This document shows, in pieces, positions 17,050 through 26,692 of a stretch of DNA of 62,775 nt; the stretch's first letter is position 1, and every line of letters starts with the position of its first letter. The notes beneath the pieces are model-generated. The model was not told the origin of the DNA. It did not search any database and worked only from the letters and a program-made list of their open reading frames with translations. Source of the DNA: an uncultured Granulosicoccaceae bacterium (GTDB taxonomy: Bacteria; Pseudomonadota; Gammaproteobacteria; Granulosicoccales; Granulosicoccaceae); contig CALFCF010000092.1 in NCBI GenBank assembly GCA_937951345.1, positions 1 through 62,775 of the forward strand, written 5' to 3'. Made by a program: the position numbers and the translations under genes.

Positions 17050-17786
17050 AGCAATGCAGACTTCAGTCTGGGTGTTTCATGCAAAAATGTGGTTACCGTA
17101 TTTTGGCATTTCGAGAATACACCATCTGGCACATAAAACATGTAGGCCCAGCAACCGGGGCGTAATGCCAGTTTCCGCCAATGGTGCAGAACGAGCAACC
17201 GTAACACCAATGCGTCTTTTCCTGTGCTGCCAGCTATAGTATCTGTTTTATAGTTGGATACGACATCAATCAGCACATTCGCGTTTTTCACAAGGTTCTC
17301 AGGCATTAGCTGCTCAGCAAACCAGTCAGGAATATGAGAATTGGCTAAATCGAATGTTAAACCTTTGATGTTTCGTTCACCTGATCGCACAGGTATAACA
17401 TAAAGATCTTTTGAAATTGCAATAGCGTCGCTGGTATCAGGTTTATCTTTTTGAAAACTAAATTGCCAGCCATCTGGGAATTTCAAAGTTTTCTCGTAGA
17501 TTGTAGAGATCGCTTGATGCGATTTCCGGTGTCCTTGTTCCGAGAGCTTATATAGCGCCTCTCTGCCCTGTTTCTCAGAATCAATCCATCCATCGGATTT
17601 TAAACGGTATAAAGCGGTTCGAATCGCCTCAGGTCTGATTCTTACGTGCCCCAAAAGATTCCGTATCTGACTTCCTGTGAGCTCGCGCCCTTCTAGATCA
17701 CCAAAAAGCGTAACGATCAACGACCAGGTTTTGAGCGTCTCAAGCTCAAGAAGTCTTCCTGTTTCGGGGTGCAAGGAGTTGCCCAT
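17046..17786 (-). CDS. paaX: PaaX-family repressor of phenylacetate catabolism
   Basis: PaaX represses phenylacetate genes and is released by phenylacetyl-CoA. The 246 aa protein has an N-terminal winged helix (LKTWSLIVTLFGD; LTGSQIRNLLGHVRIRPEAI; LYRLKSDGWIDSEKQGREAL) and a C-terminal PaaX domain (VLRLLVLHHWRKLALRPG). The E. coli protein is longer (316 aa), so this is a short family member. It is the last gene of the minus-strand paa cluster, 79 bases after paaE, so it is probably co-transcribed, giving feedback control. A plausible operator lies over the promoter upstream of paaA (21690-21730). Confidence 0.88.
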   Translation of the reverse strand: MGNSLHPETGRLLELETLKTWSLIVTLFGDLEGRELTGSQIRNLLGHVRIRPEAIRTALYRLKSDGWIDSEKQGREALYKLSEQGHRKSHQAISTIYEKTLKFPDGWQFSFQKDKPDTSDAIAISKDLYVIPVRSGERNIKGLTFDLANSHIPDWFAEQLMPENLVKNANVLIDVVSNYKTDTIAGSTGKDALVLRLLVLHHWRKLALRPGCWAYMFYVPDGVFSKCQNTVTTFLHETPRLKSALL

Positions 17787-17865
17787 TCAGTGGACGCCAG
17801 AGGCAATACCGGCAGTTCGAAAATATTGATTACAGTTCAATAGGTTTTTCAATCGGCAGACCGCT

Positions 17866-18936
17866 CTAATGCCCGGCTTCGTCATAATCCCACACAACGT
17901 TTGCAGCTGAAACCGGATAACACTGACAAGTCAGCACAAACCCGGCTTCAACTTCATAATCTTCAAGCGAATGGTTAGCAATCATTTCGACCTCACCTTC
18001 GAGAACTTTTGCTCTACAGGTGGAACATACCCCAGCCTTACATGCATACGGGGCCTCAATATCATTGCCGAGTGCGGCCTCTAACAAACTCGTATGCTCA
18101 GGAATAGTTAAAGTGCGCGCCATTCCTCCGATAATGACCCGCCCTTCAATTCCGTCTTCCATTTCTGAAACATCACTGACCGGCTTTGGCAAGCGTCCGG
18201 ACTGATTACTGGCAAAAAGCTCAAAACGGATTTGATCTTTACTAAGACCATGCGCTTTCAATGCATCCGAGATGGCTAGCATCATGGGTTCTGGACCACA
18301 AATAAACGCCATATCAACACTGCTTAGATCAATCCAGCTATCGAAAAGCGCCGCGCACTTGTTGCCATCGACACGCCCACGAAACAAATCAATCTCCTGA
18401 CTGGCATCTTCCAGAACATGAATAACATTAAATCGTCCAAGATGTTCGTTTTTAAGGTCTTCCAGCTCCTCACGAAACATTACTGTGGTGGAATTACGGT
18501 TGGCGTACACCAATGTATAGCGTCCTTGCCTGTTTTCGTTTAAACCCGAGCGTAGTATCGAAAGAACCGGTGTGATTCCCGACCCTCCGGCAAATGCCAG
18601 GTAGTGCGGATCATCGCTTGCAGCCTTGCAATAGAAATTACCCATCGGCAGCATGGCCTCAACCACATCGCCGACTTCCAGTTCCCGATTCGCCCAAGTC
18701 GAAAAGACGCCACCCGACACACGTTTTATACCGATTTGCAGAACACCATCACCCTGACCTGTACAAATTGAGTAAGACCGGCGGATTTCCTGACCATCGA
18801 AATCACGGCGAAACGTCAGATACTGGCCTTGAATGAATGCAAACTCAACGTCGAGTTGAGGTTCGAGTGTTACCACAACAGCATCGCGGATCGTCTTTTC
18901 AATGCCTGTTACCGCAAGTGGATAAAACTCACTCAC
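17866..18936 (-). CDS. paaE: PaaE, reductase of phenylacetyl-CoA epoxidase
   Basis: PaaE passes electrons from NADPH via FAD and a 2Fe-2S cluster to the PaaABCD oxygenase. I place the start at GTG 18936 (356 aa, the same length as E. coli PaaE), preceded by GGGAAG; the open frame runs 90 codons further upstream only because it overlaps paaD. FAD site: RRSYSIC. NAD(P) domain: FAGGSGITPVLSIL and FICGPEPMML. The C-terminal plant-type ferredoxin domain has CKAGVCSTCRAKV and a later Cys in FVLTCQCYP. The gap to paaD is 25 bases. Confidence 0.93.
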   Translation of the reverse strand: MSEFYPLAVTGIEKTIRDAVVVTLEPQLDVEFAFIQGQYLTFRRDFDGQEIRRSYSICTGQGDGVLQIGIKRVSGGVFSTWANRELEVGDVVEAMLPMGNFYCKAASDDPHYLAFAGGSGITPVLSILRSGLNENRQGRYTLVYANRNSTTVMFREELEDLKNEHLGRFNVIHVLEDASQEIDLFRGRVDGNKCAALFDSWIDLSSVDMAFICGPEPMMLAISDALKAHGLSKDQIRFELFASNQSGRLPKPVSDVSEMEDGIEGRVIIGGMARTLTIPEHTSLLEAALGNDIEAPYACKAGVCSTCRAKVLEGEVEMIANHSLEDYEVEAGFVLTCQCYPVSAANVVWDYDEAGH

Positions 18937-18961
18937 TTTGAACTTCCCGAGCTGACTCGCA

Positions 18962-19501
18962 CTAAATGCATTTGAAATATTCAAACGGCTCAAGACAGTC
19001 GCTACACCGCCATTGCGCTTTGCAGGGTGTGGAACCGAACTGACTGACTTTCTCAACCTCTGTCGATTTGCAATACGGACAATGAGTCGGCCCACCCGTT
19101 GGCTGTGGAGGTGCAATGCCGTAACGCTCCAGGCGAGAACGACCCTTTTCCGATAACCATTCGGTTGTCCAGGGCGGCGAAATTTGTGTCTTGATGGACA
19201 GCTCATCTATACCCTTTGCGTAAAGAGCCGACTCGATATCCTTGGAAATCACTGCCATTGCCGGGCAACCTGAGTACGTTGGAGTGATGGTTATTTCAAC
19301 AGCGATTCCGTCGACTGTAACTTCACGAACCACACCCAGGTCTACAACGGAGATGACCGGTATCTCCGGATCCGGCACGTCTTCAAGCCATTGCCAGACA
19401 ATCGCCTCGTTCAAAACACCTGAAAACGGCCCCCGGGATCGAGGCCGGCTAGCAAACAACTGAAAAACAGGTGCTTCCTGTGTAACTTTTGAATGACTCA
19501 T
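18962..19501 (-). CDS. paaD: PaaD, Fe-S/zinc assembly subunit of phenylacetyl-CoA epoxidase
   Basis: PaaD is a small SufT/DUF59-type protein needed for an active PaaABCE complex. With the ATG at 19501 (1 base after the paaC stop) it has 179 aa; the open frame continues 51 codons upstream into paaC and should be trimmed. The DUF59 domain has VPDPEIPVISVVDLGVVREV and TPTYSGCPAM. The C-terminal zinc ribbon is HCPYCKST...CKAQWRCSDCLEPF. Coupled with paaC and paaE in one operon. Confidence 0.93.
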   Translation of the reverse strand: MSHSKVTQEAPVFQLFASRPRSRGPFSGVLNEAIVWQWLEDVPDPEIPVISVVDLGVVREVTVDGIAVEITITPTYSGCPAMAVISKDIESALYAKGIDELSIKTQISPPWTTEWLSEKGRSRLERYGIAPPQPTGGPTHCPYCKSTEVEKVSQFGSTPCKAQWRCSDCLEPFEYFKCI

Positions 19502-19502
19502 A

Positions 19503-20255
19503 TCACCACACAGCATCAGGGTAGGATCGCTGCAAAATCTGCATTGTCGCAAGCATATGACCGAGATGTTCAGTGTGGCAGGCGCCATTGCGGCCGCCTT
19601 TGTGAGCGAAGTCGCTGGCAGGTTGTTGCAATTGAGCCTTTTCAAGTACGGCATTCACTCTGTCATGCCAGATTTCTTTTATGTCCGATGGTAATGGAGC
19701 AATTCCTTGTTCCTGCATAGCAACGTCTGTTTCATCATCGGCAAAAGCTTCACCTGAATACGGCCATAAATAGTCAAGCGCGATTTGCATACGCTGGTTA
19801 CTCTGTTGTGTCCCGTCACCCAGAGCAATGACGGTTTCAGCCGAACGATCCAGATGATACAGCGCCTCTTTGTGTGACTTTGCAGCGATTTGCGCAACAC
19901 GTTCATCGTCGCTTTGACTCAGCTCTGTTAACCAAGGCACCTGAAACGCGTCAAACAAGAACTGGCGCAGGATTGAGTGACCGAAATCTTTGTTGGGCAC
20001 TTCCAGCAGCAAAAGATTTCGGAAATCATAAGCGTCACGAAGATAGGCCAGCGCGTCAGCGTCACGCCCCTTGCCTTCGACGTCGCCTGCAAGCTCAAGC
20101 CACAGCCTGGTTTGCCCAATCAGGTCAAGTGCAGTGTTGGCCAGTGCAATGTCTTCTTCGAGTGCCGGACCATGACCACACCACTCTGACATGCGGTGCC
20201 CGAGCACCAATGCGTTGTCACCCTGCCGAAGTAAAAACTCAAACAGGTGATTCAT
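19503..20255 (-). CDS. paaC: PaaC, structural subunit of phenylacetyl-CoA epoxidase
   Basis: PaaC is the non-catalytic ferritin-like partner of PaaA. With the ATG at 20255 it has 250 aa (E. coli 248); a GTG one codon upstream is an alternative. Family signatures are LGHRMSEWCGHGPALEEDIALA and LDLIGQTRLWLELAGDVEG (each shortened by trimming at the edges here), and CHTEHLGHMLATMQILQR at the C-terminus. The start overlaps the paaB stop as TGATG, indicating translational coupling. Confidence 0.94.
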   Translation of the reverse strand: MNHLFEFLLRQGDNALVLGHRMSEWCGHGPALEEDIALANTALDLIGQTRLWLELAGDVEGKGRDADALAYLRDAYDFRNLLLLEVPNKDFGHSILRQFLFDAFQVPWLTELSQSDDERVAQIAAKSHKEALYHLDRSAETVIALGDGTQQSNQRMQIALDYLWPYSGEAFADDETDVAMQEQGIAPLPSDIKEIWHDRVNAVLEKAQLQQPASDFAHKGGRNGACHTEHLGHMLATMQILQRSYPDAVW

Positions 20256-20539
20256 CACATCTTTCCGACTTCATCGGGAATATCATAGAACGATGGATGG
20301 CGATAGATTTTGTCGCGCGCCGGATCGTACATCGGCCCTTTATCGGAAGGGCTCGATGAGGTAATTTTTTCAGCCTCTACAACCCAGATACTGACACCTT
20401 CGTTACGACGGGTGTAAACATCGCGAGCGTTCTTTATGGCGTGTTCAGCATCGGTTGCATGCAAAGACCCAACATGCCGGTGGCTCATTCCGTGTTGACC
20501 GCGTATGAATATTTCCCAAAGGGGCCATTCTTTGCTCAT
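20255..20539 (-). CDS. paaB: PaaB, small subunit of phenylacetyl-CoA epoxidase
   Basis: PaaB bridges PaaAC units in the epoxidase complex. At 94 aa it has the expected size (E. coli 95 aa), with the signatures [32 protein letters not shown] and the C-terminal [18 protein letters not shown]. The ATG overlaps the paaA stop by 4 bases. Confidence 0.95.
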   Translation of the reverse strand: MSKEWPLWEIFIRGQHGMSHRHVGSLHATDAEHAIKNARDVYTRRNEGVSIWVVEAEKITSSSPSDKGPMYDPARDKIYRHPSFYDIPDEVGKM

Positions 20540-21519
20540 TGCGCAGCACCGTTAGCCTTCGCACCGCGCTTTTTCTCAGCGTGAGCCATCATCGCGTCTC
20601 GAACCCAGGCCCCCTCATTCCACGCTTTTTGACGGGCTTCGATCCTGTCGGCGTTGCAAGGGCCATTGCCTTTGATTACCTCAAAGAATTCGTTCCAATC
20701 AGGTTCTGTGTAATCGTAATGGCCAGTCTCTTCGTTCCATTTTAAATTTTCGTCCGGTATGGTCAAACCGAGATAGTCCGCCTGTGGCTTGGTTTCATCA
20801 ACAAACTTCTGTCTTAACTCGTCGTTTGTATTCATCTTGATCTTCCAAGCCATCGACTGCGAGGAATGCACGGAGTCTTTGTCAGACGGGCCAAACATCA
20901 TTAAAGCCGGGAACCACATCCGGTTCAGCGCATCCTGAGCCATACGCTTTTGCGCTTCAGTACCTTTAACCATCGCCATCATGATGTGAAACCCCTGCCG
21001 TTGATGAAAGCTTTCTTCCTTACATATACGTACCATCGACCGCGCGTAAGGACCGTAGGAGGTTCGTTGCAAAGGCACTTGATTCATGATCGCCGCACCG
21101 TCAACCAACCATCCAACCGCACCCATATCAGCCCAGGTAAGTGTCGGGTAGTTAAAAATAGATGAGTATTTCATCCGTCCGTCAAGCAACATCTCGGTCA
21201 TTTCGTCGCGGGACACCCCTAGTGTTTCAGCCGCGCAGTACAGATAAAGTCCGTGGCCGGCTTCATCCTGCACCTTGGCCAAAAGATTGGTTTTGCGTTC
21301 CAGCGTTGGCGCCCGCGTAATCCAGTTACCTTCCGGTAGTTGACCGACGATTTCGGAGTGCGCATGCTGGCCGATCTGGCGAATCAACGTTTTACGATAT
21401 CCCTCCGGCATCCAGTCTTTGGGTTCTATTTTTTCACCGGCATCAATGCGTGCCTGAAATTCAGCAAGACGCTGTGGATCATCTTCGGTTGCCTCGGATT
21501 TGATCATTTGTGCATACAT
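20536..21519 (-). CDS. paaA: PaaA, catalytic subunit of phenylacetyl-CoA epoxidase
   Basis: PaaA holds the di-iron centre that epoxidises the aromatic ring of phenylacetyl-CoA. It is 327 aa (E. coli 309), with a short extra C-terminal Lys/Ala tail. Di-iron ligands lie in [18 protein letters not shown] (Glu and His) and in [32 protein letters not shown] is near-invariant in the family. First gene of the paaABCDE-X operon; a sigma70-like promoter lies about 160 bases upstream. The downstream genes of the pathway (paaG, Z, H, J, K) are absent from this window. Confidence 0.96.
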   Translation of the reverse strand: MYAQMIKSEATEDDPQRLAEFQARIDAGEKIEPKDWMPEGYRKTLIRQIGQHAHSEIVGQLPEGNWITRAPTLERKTNLLAKVQDEAGHGLYLYCAAETLGVSRDEMTEMLLDGRMKYSSIFNYPTLTWADMGAVGWLVDGAAIMNQVPLQRTSYGPYARSMVRICKEESFHQRQGFHIMMAMVKGTEAQKRMAQDALNRMWFPALMMFGPSDKDSVHSSQSMAWKIKMNTNDELRQKFVDETKPQADYLGLTIPDENLKWNEETGHYDYTEPDWNEFFEVIKGNGPCNADRIEARQKAWNEGAWVRDAMMAHAEKKRGAKANGAAQ

Positions 21520-21680
21520 TTAGATCTCCTCAAGCCCGTTCCATCATCTGCGTTAAAAACTGCCGGATATCAGTTCTTAGGATTGGCAACTGGCTGCCCA
21601 GTGAGCTGGTAGCATTCTGACTGTTGACGCTATGCACTCCCATGTTTGCTTCACGCATATCATCAAAGGTCTCTCGAACA

Positions 21681-21730
21681 AGATTAGTTCATGTTACAAA
21701 TATTTGTCAAATTAGAATTTTCGTAACATG
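21681..21730 (-). promoter_or_regulatory. paa operon promoter with overlapping inverted repeat
   Basis: Read on the minus strand, TTGACA (21705-21710) and TAATCT (21681-21686) are separated by 18 bases, a good sigma70 promoter for paaA. Half-sites CATGTTAC (21690-21697, in the spacer) and GTAACATG (21723-21730, upstream of -35) form an 8-bp inverted repeat bracketing the -35 element. This is what a repressor operator would look like, and PaaX is the natural candidate, although the site does not resemble the E. coli PaaX box. Little else is visible between 21520 and 21974. Confidence 0.55.
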
Positions 21731-21974
21731 TTATAATGCCTGATGCATCGCAACTGTCATATTCAGCTACCACTCACTAATTTCGATACACAACCAACAA
21801 TCGCATTACAAACCCCGCTTTCTTCCGAAGCCTGCTGGATACGCGCCAATATCTAATGGGTCAGACAAATATGACCTAGATAAACCGGTCAAAATTGTAT
21901 TGCTGTTGTAAAAAACGCTTCGATTAACCCTGTCACGGTAAACTCTAGCAAGAACTACATGCGAATCCTGCGCA

Positions 21975-24527
21975 ATGCCATCCCAAGCCGACTCAAACGC
22001 AACTACCGATCACTTGCACAATGAAAATGCCAGTATCGATACAATTGATGGATACTTACTGACCCGCCATTGGCGTGATTCTTTTCGCTCCAATACCGTT
22101 CCTAATCAAACAGATCGTCGCAACAACAAACAGTCACAATCCGGCAACATCGAATTAACCTATTGGGCAACGACCGCCAAAGGGCCGCTTCGAATTAGTA
22201 TCCCTGAGCAATCTGCGATCTGTTTTATCGATAGAGAACGAGCACTAAATATTGACGCAGGCAAACGGTTTGTACGCAAACCGGTGCAGTTGGAATTGAT
22301 GGACGGCGGGCCTGTCGACGCACTTTACTTTTCGCACCAGCGCGATCTCGCAGATGTACATCGATTATCACTACCGGTGTATGAATCAGATATCAAACCG
22401 AGTGATCGTTACCTTATGGAGCGATTTATTCATGCCGGTTTTACGGCAAATGGCAAAATTATACAGCGCGACGGGTTCAACGAGATGCATAACCCTCGCC
22501 TTACGCCAAAATCAATCAAACCGGTAATTAAATCAGTTTCAATCGATATCGAGATACGTGCGAACACACGCGAATTATATTCAATTGCAGCCAGCACACA
22601 TTCTAGTCATGTTGTGTTTATGGTGGATTCGTCGACGAGTATAGCTGCTACGGAAATACGTTCATTAGCACTACAACACCGACAAGAGACGATTGACTAC
22701 CAATTTACCCGCCTACCCGCAGCGCGTTCCGTCGTCGAGAATTTTTTCGAATGGCTGAAACAAGAAGATCCTGATGTCATTATCGGCTGGAACATCGTTA
22801 ACTTCGATCTGGCCTTTCTACACCGTTACTGCGAAGACGAAAATCTGCCATTCGCAATGGCGCGCGGCACTGAGCAGGCGACCGTATTGCAACCATCACG
22901 CAATACCGGTGGTTCTAATTCGCCGCGTGTTGCCCGTATCCCAGGTCGACCGGTTCTCGATGGCGTCGATTTACTGCGCGCAGGCTTCTGGTCGTTTGAA
23001 AGCTTTTCTCTGGACAATGTGTCACATCAGCTACTCGGTGCACGCAAATTAATCTCATCCGAGGTAGACAAAATTGCGGAAATTAACCGGCAATTCGCTG
23101 AGAACAAACAGCAACTGGCGGATTACAACCTATTGGACTGTATTCTGGTGCAGGATATTTTCGATAAAGCCGATTTGATGCAATTTGCGATTCAGCGATC
23201 AGCAATCACAGGGTTGGCAATAGATCGTATGGGGGGATCGGTTGCTGCATTTGATCATTTGTATCTACCCCGACTACACCGCGCAGGATACGTCGCTCCA
23301 AACGTAAACGGACGGAGCAACGAAGACGGCAGCCCCGGTGGCTATGTTATGGACTCAATACCCGGGCTATATGAAAATGTACTAGTACTTGACTTCAAGA
23401 GTCTATATCCAAGCATTATCCGTACATTCTGTATCGATCCGTTAGGACTGTCACTATTCAATCGTCAACAGAAGGCCGATCCTGAAAATCACTCATCAGA
23501 GGACGAGCTGTTAAAACATTTTATCCCGGGCTTCACGGACGCATGGTTTGACAGAAATAAGCATATTTTACCTGGTCTGATTAAATCTTTATGGCAGCAA
23601 CGCGATGAAGCAAAGTCCGCTAACGATCGTGCTCTTTCTCAAGCAATAAAAATAATCATGAACTCGTTTTATGGTGTACTGGGATCCTCGGGTTGTCGAT
23701 TTCACAAACAGCAACTTGCCTCCAGTATCACTCGCCGAGGACATTCGATTATTACGCAAACCCGTGATTACATCGAATCTCAGGGTTATCGCGTTATTTA
23801 TGGTGATACAGATTCTGTTTTTGTACTTCTGGGACCGGACATCACAGAATCACAAGCAAACAAGACCGGCCAGCAGCTAGCCGAAAAACTTAATGAATGG
23901 TGGCATACCTCCCTGTCTAATGAATTCGCTATCGATTCCGCCCTCGAAGTTGAATTTGAAACGCATTACCTTAAATTTTTGATGCCGACTGTTCGGGGAC
24001 AGCAAACAGGCAGCAAAAAACGCTATGCCGGAATGATAACTGGACCTTCATCTGGAGAATCACCGCACTCTGGCAACTATCAGCTGGTATTTAAGGGGAT
24101 GGAAGCTGCCAGAACTGACTGGACGCCACTAGCGAGGGATTTTCAACGTGAGCTTTTCCGTCGGATTTTTCAAAACGAGCCTTTTGAGGAATACATTAGA
24201 GCCACTAAAGATGACCTGTTAGATGGAAAGCTGGATCAGCAGCTTGTTTATCGAAAGCGAATTCGTCGTAAGCTTGCGGACTATCAGAAAAATGTTCCGC
24301 CACACGTACAGGCTGCTCGCAAATTACCTGATTCAAAAAGCTCAAACCGCAATTGGATTAGCTATGTAATAACGCACACTGGTCCCGAGCCGGCTGACTA
24401 CCTGCAATCAACCCCGGACTACGATCACTATCTTGAAAAACAACTAGCCCCTGCAGCAGATGGCATACTGCATTTTCTCGATACCAGTTTCGATACAATT
24501 AATGATAATCAACTGCAGATGTTTTGA
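21975..24527 (+). CDS. polB: DNA polymerase II (family B)
   Basis: Pol II is a high-fidelity family B polymerase with proofreading that restarts forks and bypasses some lesions. At 850 aa it is somewhat longer than E. coli PolB (783). Exonuclease motifs: VSIDIEIR (Exo I), GWNIVNFDL (Exo II), YNLLDCILV (Exo III). Polymerase motifs: DFKSLYPSIIRTFCIDP (A), KIIMNSFYGVLGSSGCRF (B) and YGDTDSVFV (C). All catalytic aspartates are present. No CTG-N10-CAG LexA site was found in the 455 bases upstream, so SOS control is not evident, unlike in E. coli. The start may be a few codons off because no strong ribosome site is seen. Confidence 0.96.
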   Translation: MPSQADSNATTDHLHNENASIDTIDGYLLTRHWRDSFRSNTVPNQTDRRNNKQSQSGNIELTYWATTAKGPLRISIPEQSAICFIDRERALNIDAGKRFVRKPVQLELMDGGPVDALYFSHQRDLADVHRLSLPVYESDIKPSDRYLMERFIHAGFTANGKIIQRDGFNEMHNPRLTPKSIKPVIKSVSIDIEIRANTRELYSIAASTHSSHVVFMVDSSTSIAATEIRSLALQHRQETIDYQFTRLPAARSVVENFFEWLKQEDPDVIIGWNIVNFDLAFLHRYCEDENLPFAMARGTEQATVLQPSRNTGGSNSPRVARIPGRPVLDGVDLLRAGFWSFESFSLDNVSHQLLGARKLISSEVDKIAEINRQFAENKQQLADYNLLDCILVQDIFDKADLMQFAIQRSAITGLAIDRMGGSVAAFDHLYLPRLHRAGYVAPNVNGRSNEDGSPGGYVMDSIPGLYENVLVLDFKSLYPSIIRTFCIDPLGLSLFNRQQKADPENHSSEDELLKHFIPGFTDAWFDRNKHILPGLIKSLWQQRDEAKSANDRALSQAIKIIMNSFYGVLGSSGCRFHKQQLASSITRRGHSIITQTRDYIESQGYRVIYGDTDSVFVLLGPDITESQANKTGQQLAEKLNEWWHTSLSNEFAIDSALEVEFETHYLKFLMPTVRGQQTGSKKRYAGMITGPSSGESPHSGNYQLVFKGMEAARTDWTPLARDFQRELFRRIFQNEPFEEYIRATKDDLLDGKLDQQLVYRKRIRRKLADYQKNVPPHVQAARKLPDSKSSNRNWISYVITHTGPEPADYLQSTPDYDHYLEKQLAPAADGILHFLDTSFDTINDNQLQMF

Positions 24528-25012
24528 CTGAATCGAGCAGGGATTACAATACGCAAGCTGACGTTGCAATAAAATATACGAGATCAGAAGCTTCGAGGTA
24601 AGGAGCTACAAGGTAAGAAGCCACGAGGTCAAACGCAATAAAATACACTGCAAAAGTTGGACAATCATTGCTCGTCTGAACGCAGCAGAGCCACTACCAT
24701 TCACTGTGCAACCGTAGCCCCGCCCCAACCTAAGTGTACCGCATCCGAACTCGTAGCCGTAGACTAAGACGTATGCGGTAAAACCGTGGTAAAACCGTGG
24801 CAAGAATGCTGCACGAGGCTACATGCTGCACTAAGGCACTACGATGGAATCGCACAATTCAGGTATACCGTACCCGCTTGGTGTCTATCACTTTATCGCG
24901 GCCTGTGAGTTGCATGAACGCTAGTCGAATGCGATTTCTACCCTACAGACACGAAGCAGTTTACCGCAAGCGATTGTTCTACAAATTGCAAAGTGTAATT
25001 AAATTGCAGTGC
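24528..25012. other. Intergenic region, no gene seen
   Basis: This 485-base stretch between polB and the Omp85 gene has only small direct repeats (GAGGTAAGGAGCTAC / AAGGTAAGAAGCCAC near 24595-24630; TAAAACCGTGG twice near 24780-24800). An open frame extends the Omp85 gene upstream to 24797 but looks non-coding. Confidence 0.4.
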
Positions 25013-26692
25013 ATGATTAACTCGTTGAGCCTAAGCCACTACCGTTTGACGATTGCCCCGTTCGTGCTGTGCATTTTTACTGTTACCTTGCCATTAAGCC
25101 CGGCAGTTTCGAGTCAATCACTCCCTATCCATGCGTCTGACTCTCCAACATACGTACTCGATAAAGTAATTATCAATAATCAGAACATCTTTGACTCAGA
25201 CGCTGCGAGAATCTATCAGCTCGTCAATAAGCTTCATTGGATCACCCGGAAAAAAGTCATACAACGCGAAGTCTGGCTCGACTCCGGGGACACATTTAAC
25301 CGTGAGGACATTGCTGAAATTGAACGCAATATCCGAAATCTCGATTTGTTTGCACGCGTGCGTGTTGTTCCTGAAAGTTCTGAATCGAATCCTGGAAAAA
25401 CGAACCTCCTTGTCAACACGTACGACCGCTTATCAATCGTAGCAAGCGCAGGAGGTTCGTTTCTTGGAGGCATTGGCGAAGTCGAATTCTCCGTTGGTGA
25501 CAAGAATTTACTCGGCCTGGGGCATGAACTGCAGTTTGGTTACAGCGAGAACACGGAAGGTGAGCTACTCGGCTCAGTCTCTTACGACAATGTGCTGCTT
25601 TGGTCGACCGATGTATTCGCCGGTTTCCAGGCTGGTGAAACTGAAGAGGGTAATTTTGCTGAGATTAATGTGCGAGATAGATTCCAGCATCATCTGGACA
25701 CAGACGCATGGAGTCTACGATTGCAGCACGAAACAACGCGTCTGGATTTTTTCGAACAAGGTGAGACCGTCGCTGAAGTCCCCAGAAGAAGGGAGAGTGT
25801 ACGTATTGATCGTTTATGGCGACGCGGTCACCGCCTTAGCTATTTTCATTTTGGCCCCGTACTAACTGCAACCCGTAACGACTTTGGTGCAGCGATCGGC
25901 CCGCAGGCTGACGCTATTAATGTACCTGAAGATAACTCGACAGTTTTTGTAGGCGCTTCACTGACAAGCGACCGTACAAGGGAGTTCCGAACTGTCAGGG
26001 GAATCGATTCACTTAGTTTTGAGCAGGACATTACACTCGGCACTAACGTGGAATTAGCGATCGGATTTGAGCAGGATGAACGCGAATCAGCAACACGAAC
26101 TTTACCCACGGTTTTCCTGCGTGGAAGATCGCAAAATGCCCTGGGGCAGAGTAATTATCTTAATATCGGTATCGGCAGCTCTTTTCAGTGGGACGATAGC
26201 GAGTTCGATTCCTGGTCGATATCAACAGCAGCTACCTGGTTTAACAGAAAGCTGGACAACCAGACCTTCGCTGCACGGGTTATTTATGAAAGTGCATTCG
26301 ATGCATCCGGTTTGCCACCCACGCAGACTCTCGGTGAAGATAACGGACTGAGGGGTTATCCAGCTCGCGAATTCAACGCAGAGCAAAGTCTGTTACTTAA
26401 TTTGGAGTACCGTTACACGACACCCATAACGCTGGCAAGCCTTGAACTAGGCGTTATCGGTTTCACCGACGCGGGTTGGGTTGCTGATCGGGCAGGCAGT
26501 CGAAGCCTGGATAACCTTCTTGATGAACCTATCACTTCCGCAGGCCTGGGAATCCGCATAGGATCGCCACAATTGTTAGGATCTACCGTAATAAGGATGG
26601 ATTTCGCTTATCCTTTTCATCGTGTCGAGGGTGAAAGATTTTCACCGACGTTTTCACTCGCTGTAGGCCACGTCTTCGGCTTTCGACCCTGA
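25013..26692 (+). CDS. Omp85-family outer membrane protein with POTRA domain
   Basis: A BamA/TamA-like beta-barrel protein of 559 aa from ATG 25013, where a good signal peptide begins (LTIAPFVLCIFTVTLPLSPA). A POTRA-like domain follows at about 45-130 (REVWLDSGDTFNREDIAEIE; NLDLFARVRVV). The C-terminal two thirds are a bacterial surface antigen barrel (SVGDKNLLGLGHELQFGYSE; LGEDNGLRGYPAREFNAEQS; FTDAGWV) ending with aromatic FRP. Only one clear POTRA is present, so it is not BamA itself. It probably inserts or secretes a partner, or is a TamA-like assembly factor. Its 3' end overlaps the convergent oxidase gene by 39 bases. Confidence 0.85.
   Translation: MINSLSLSHYRLTIAPFVLCIFTVTLPLSPAVSSQSLPIHASDSPTYVLDKVIINNQNIFDSDAARIYQLVNKLHWITRKKVIQREVWLDSGDTFNREDIAEIERNIRNLDLFARVRVVPESSESNPGKTNLLVNTYDRLSIVASAGGSFLGGIGEVEFSVGDKNLLGLGHELQFGYSENTEGELLGSVSYDNVLLWSTDVFAGFQAGETEEGNFAEINVRDRFQHHLDTDAWSLRLQHETTRLDFFEQGETVAEVPRRRESVRIDRLWRRGHRLSYFHFGPVLTATRNDFGAAIGPQADAINVPEDNSTVFVGASLTSDRTREFRTVRGIDSLSFEQDITLGTNVELAIGFEQDERESATRTLPTVFLRGRSQNALGQSNYLNIGIGSSFQWDDSEFDSWSISTAATWFNRKLDNQTFAARVIYESAFDASGLPPTQTLGEDNGLRGYPAREFNAEQSLLLNLEYRYTTPITLASLELGVIGFTDAGWVADRAGSRSLDNLLDEPITSAGLGIRIGSPQLLGSTVIRMDFAYPFHRVEGERFSPTFSLAVGHVFGFRP

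Noticed and set aside
18937-19206. 90-codon N-terminal extension of PaaE
   Set aside because: It overlaps paaD in another frame; the GTG at 18936 with a ribosome site gives exactly the usual 356 aa.
21752-21764. LexA box before polB (CTGTCATATTCAG)
   Set aside because: The spacer between CTG and CAG is 7 bases, not 10; a nearby CTGCCGGATATCAG has 8. No proper SOS box seen.
24797-25012. 72-codon N-terminal extension of the Omp85 protein
   Set aside because: It precedes a clear signal peptide at 25013 and is rich in Arg/Cys with no envelope-protein features.
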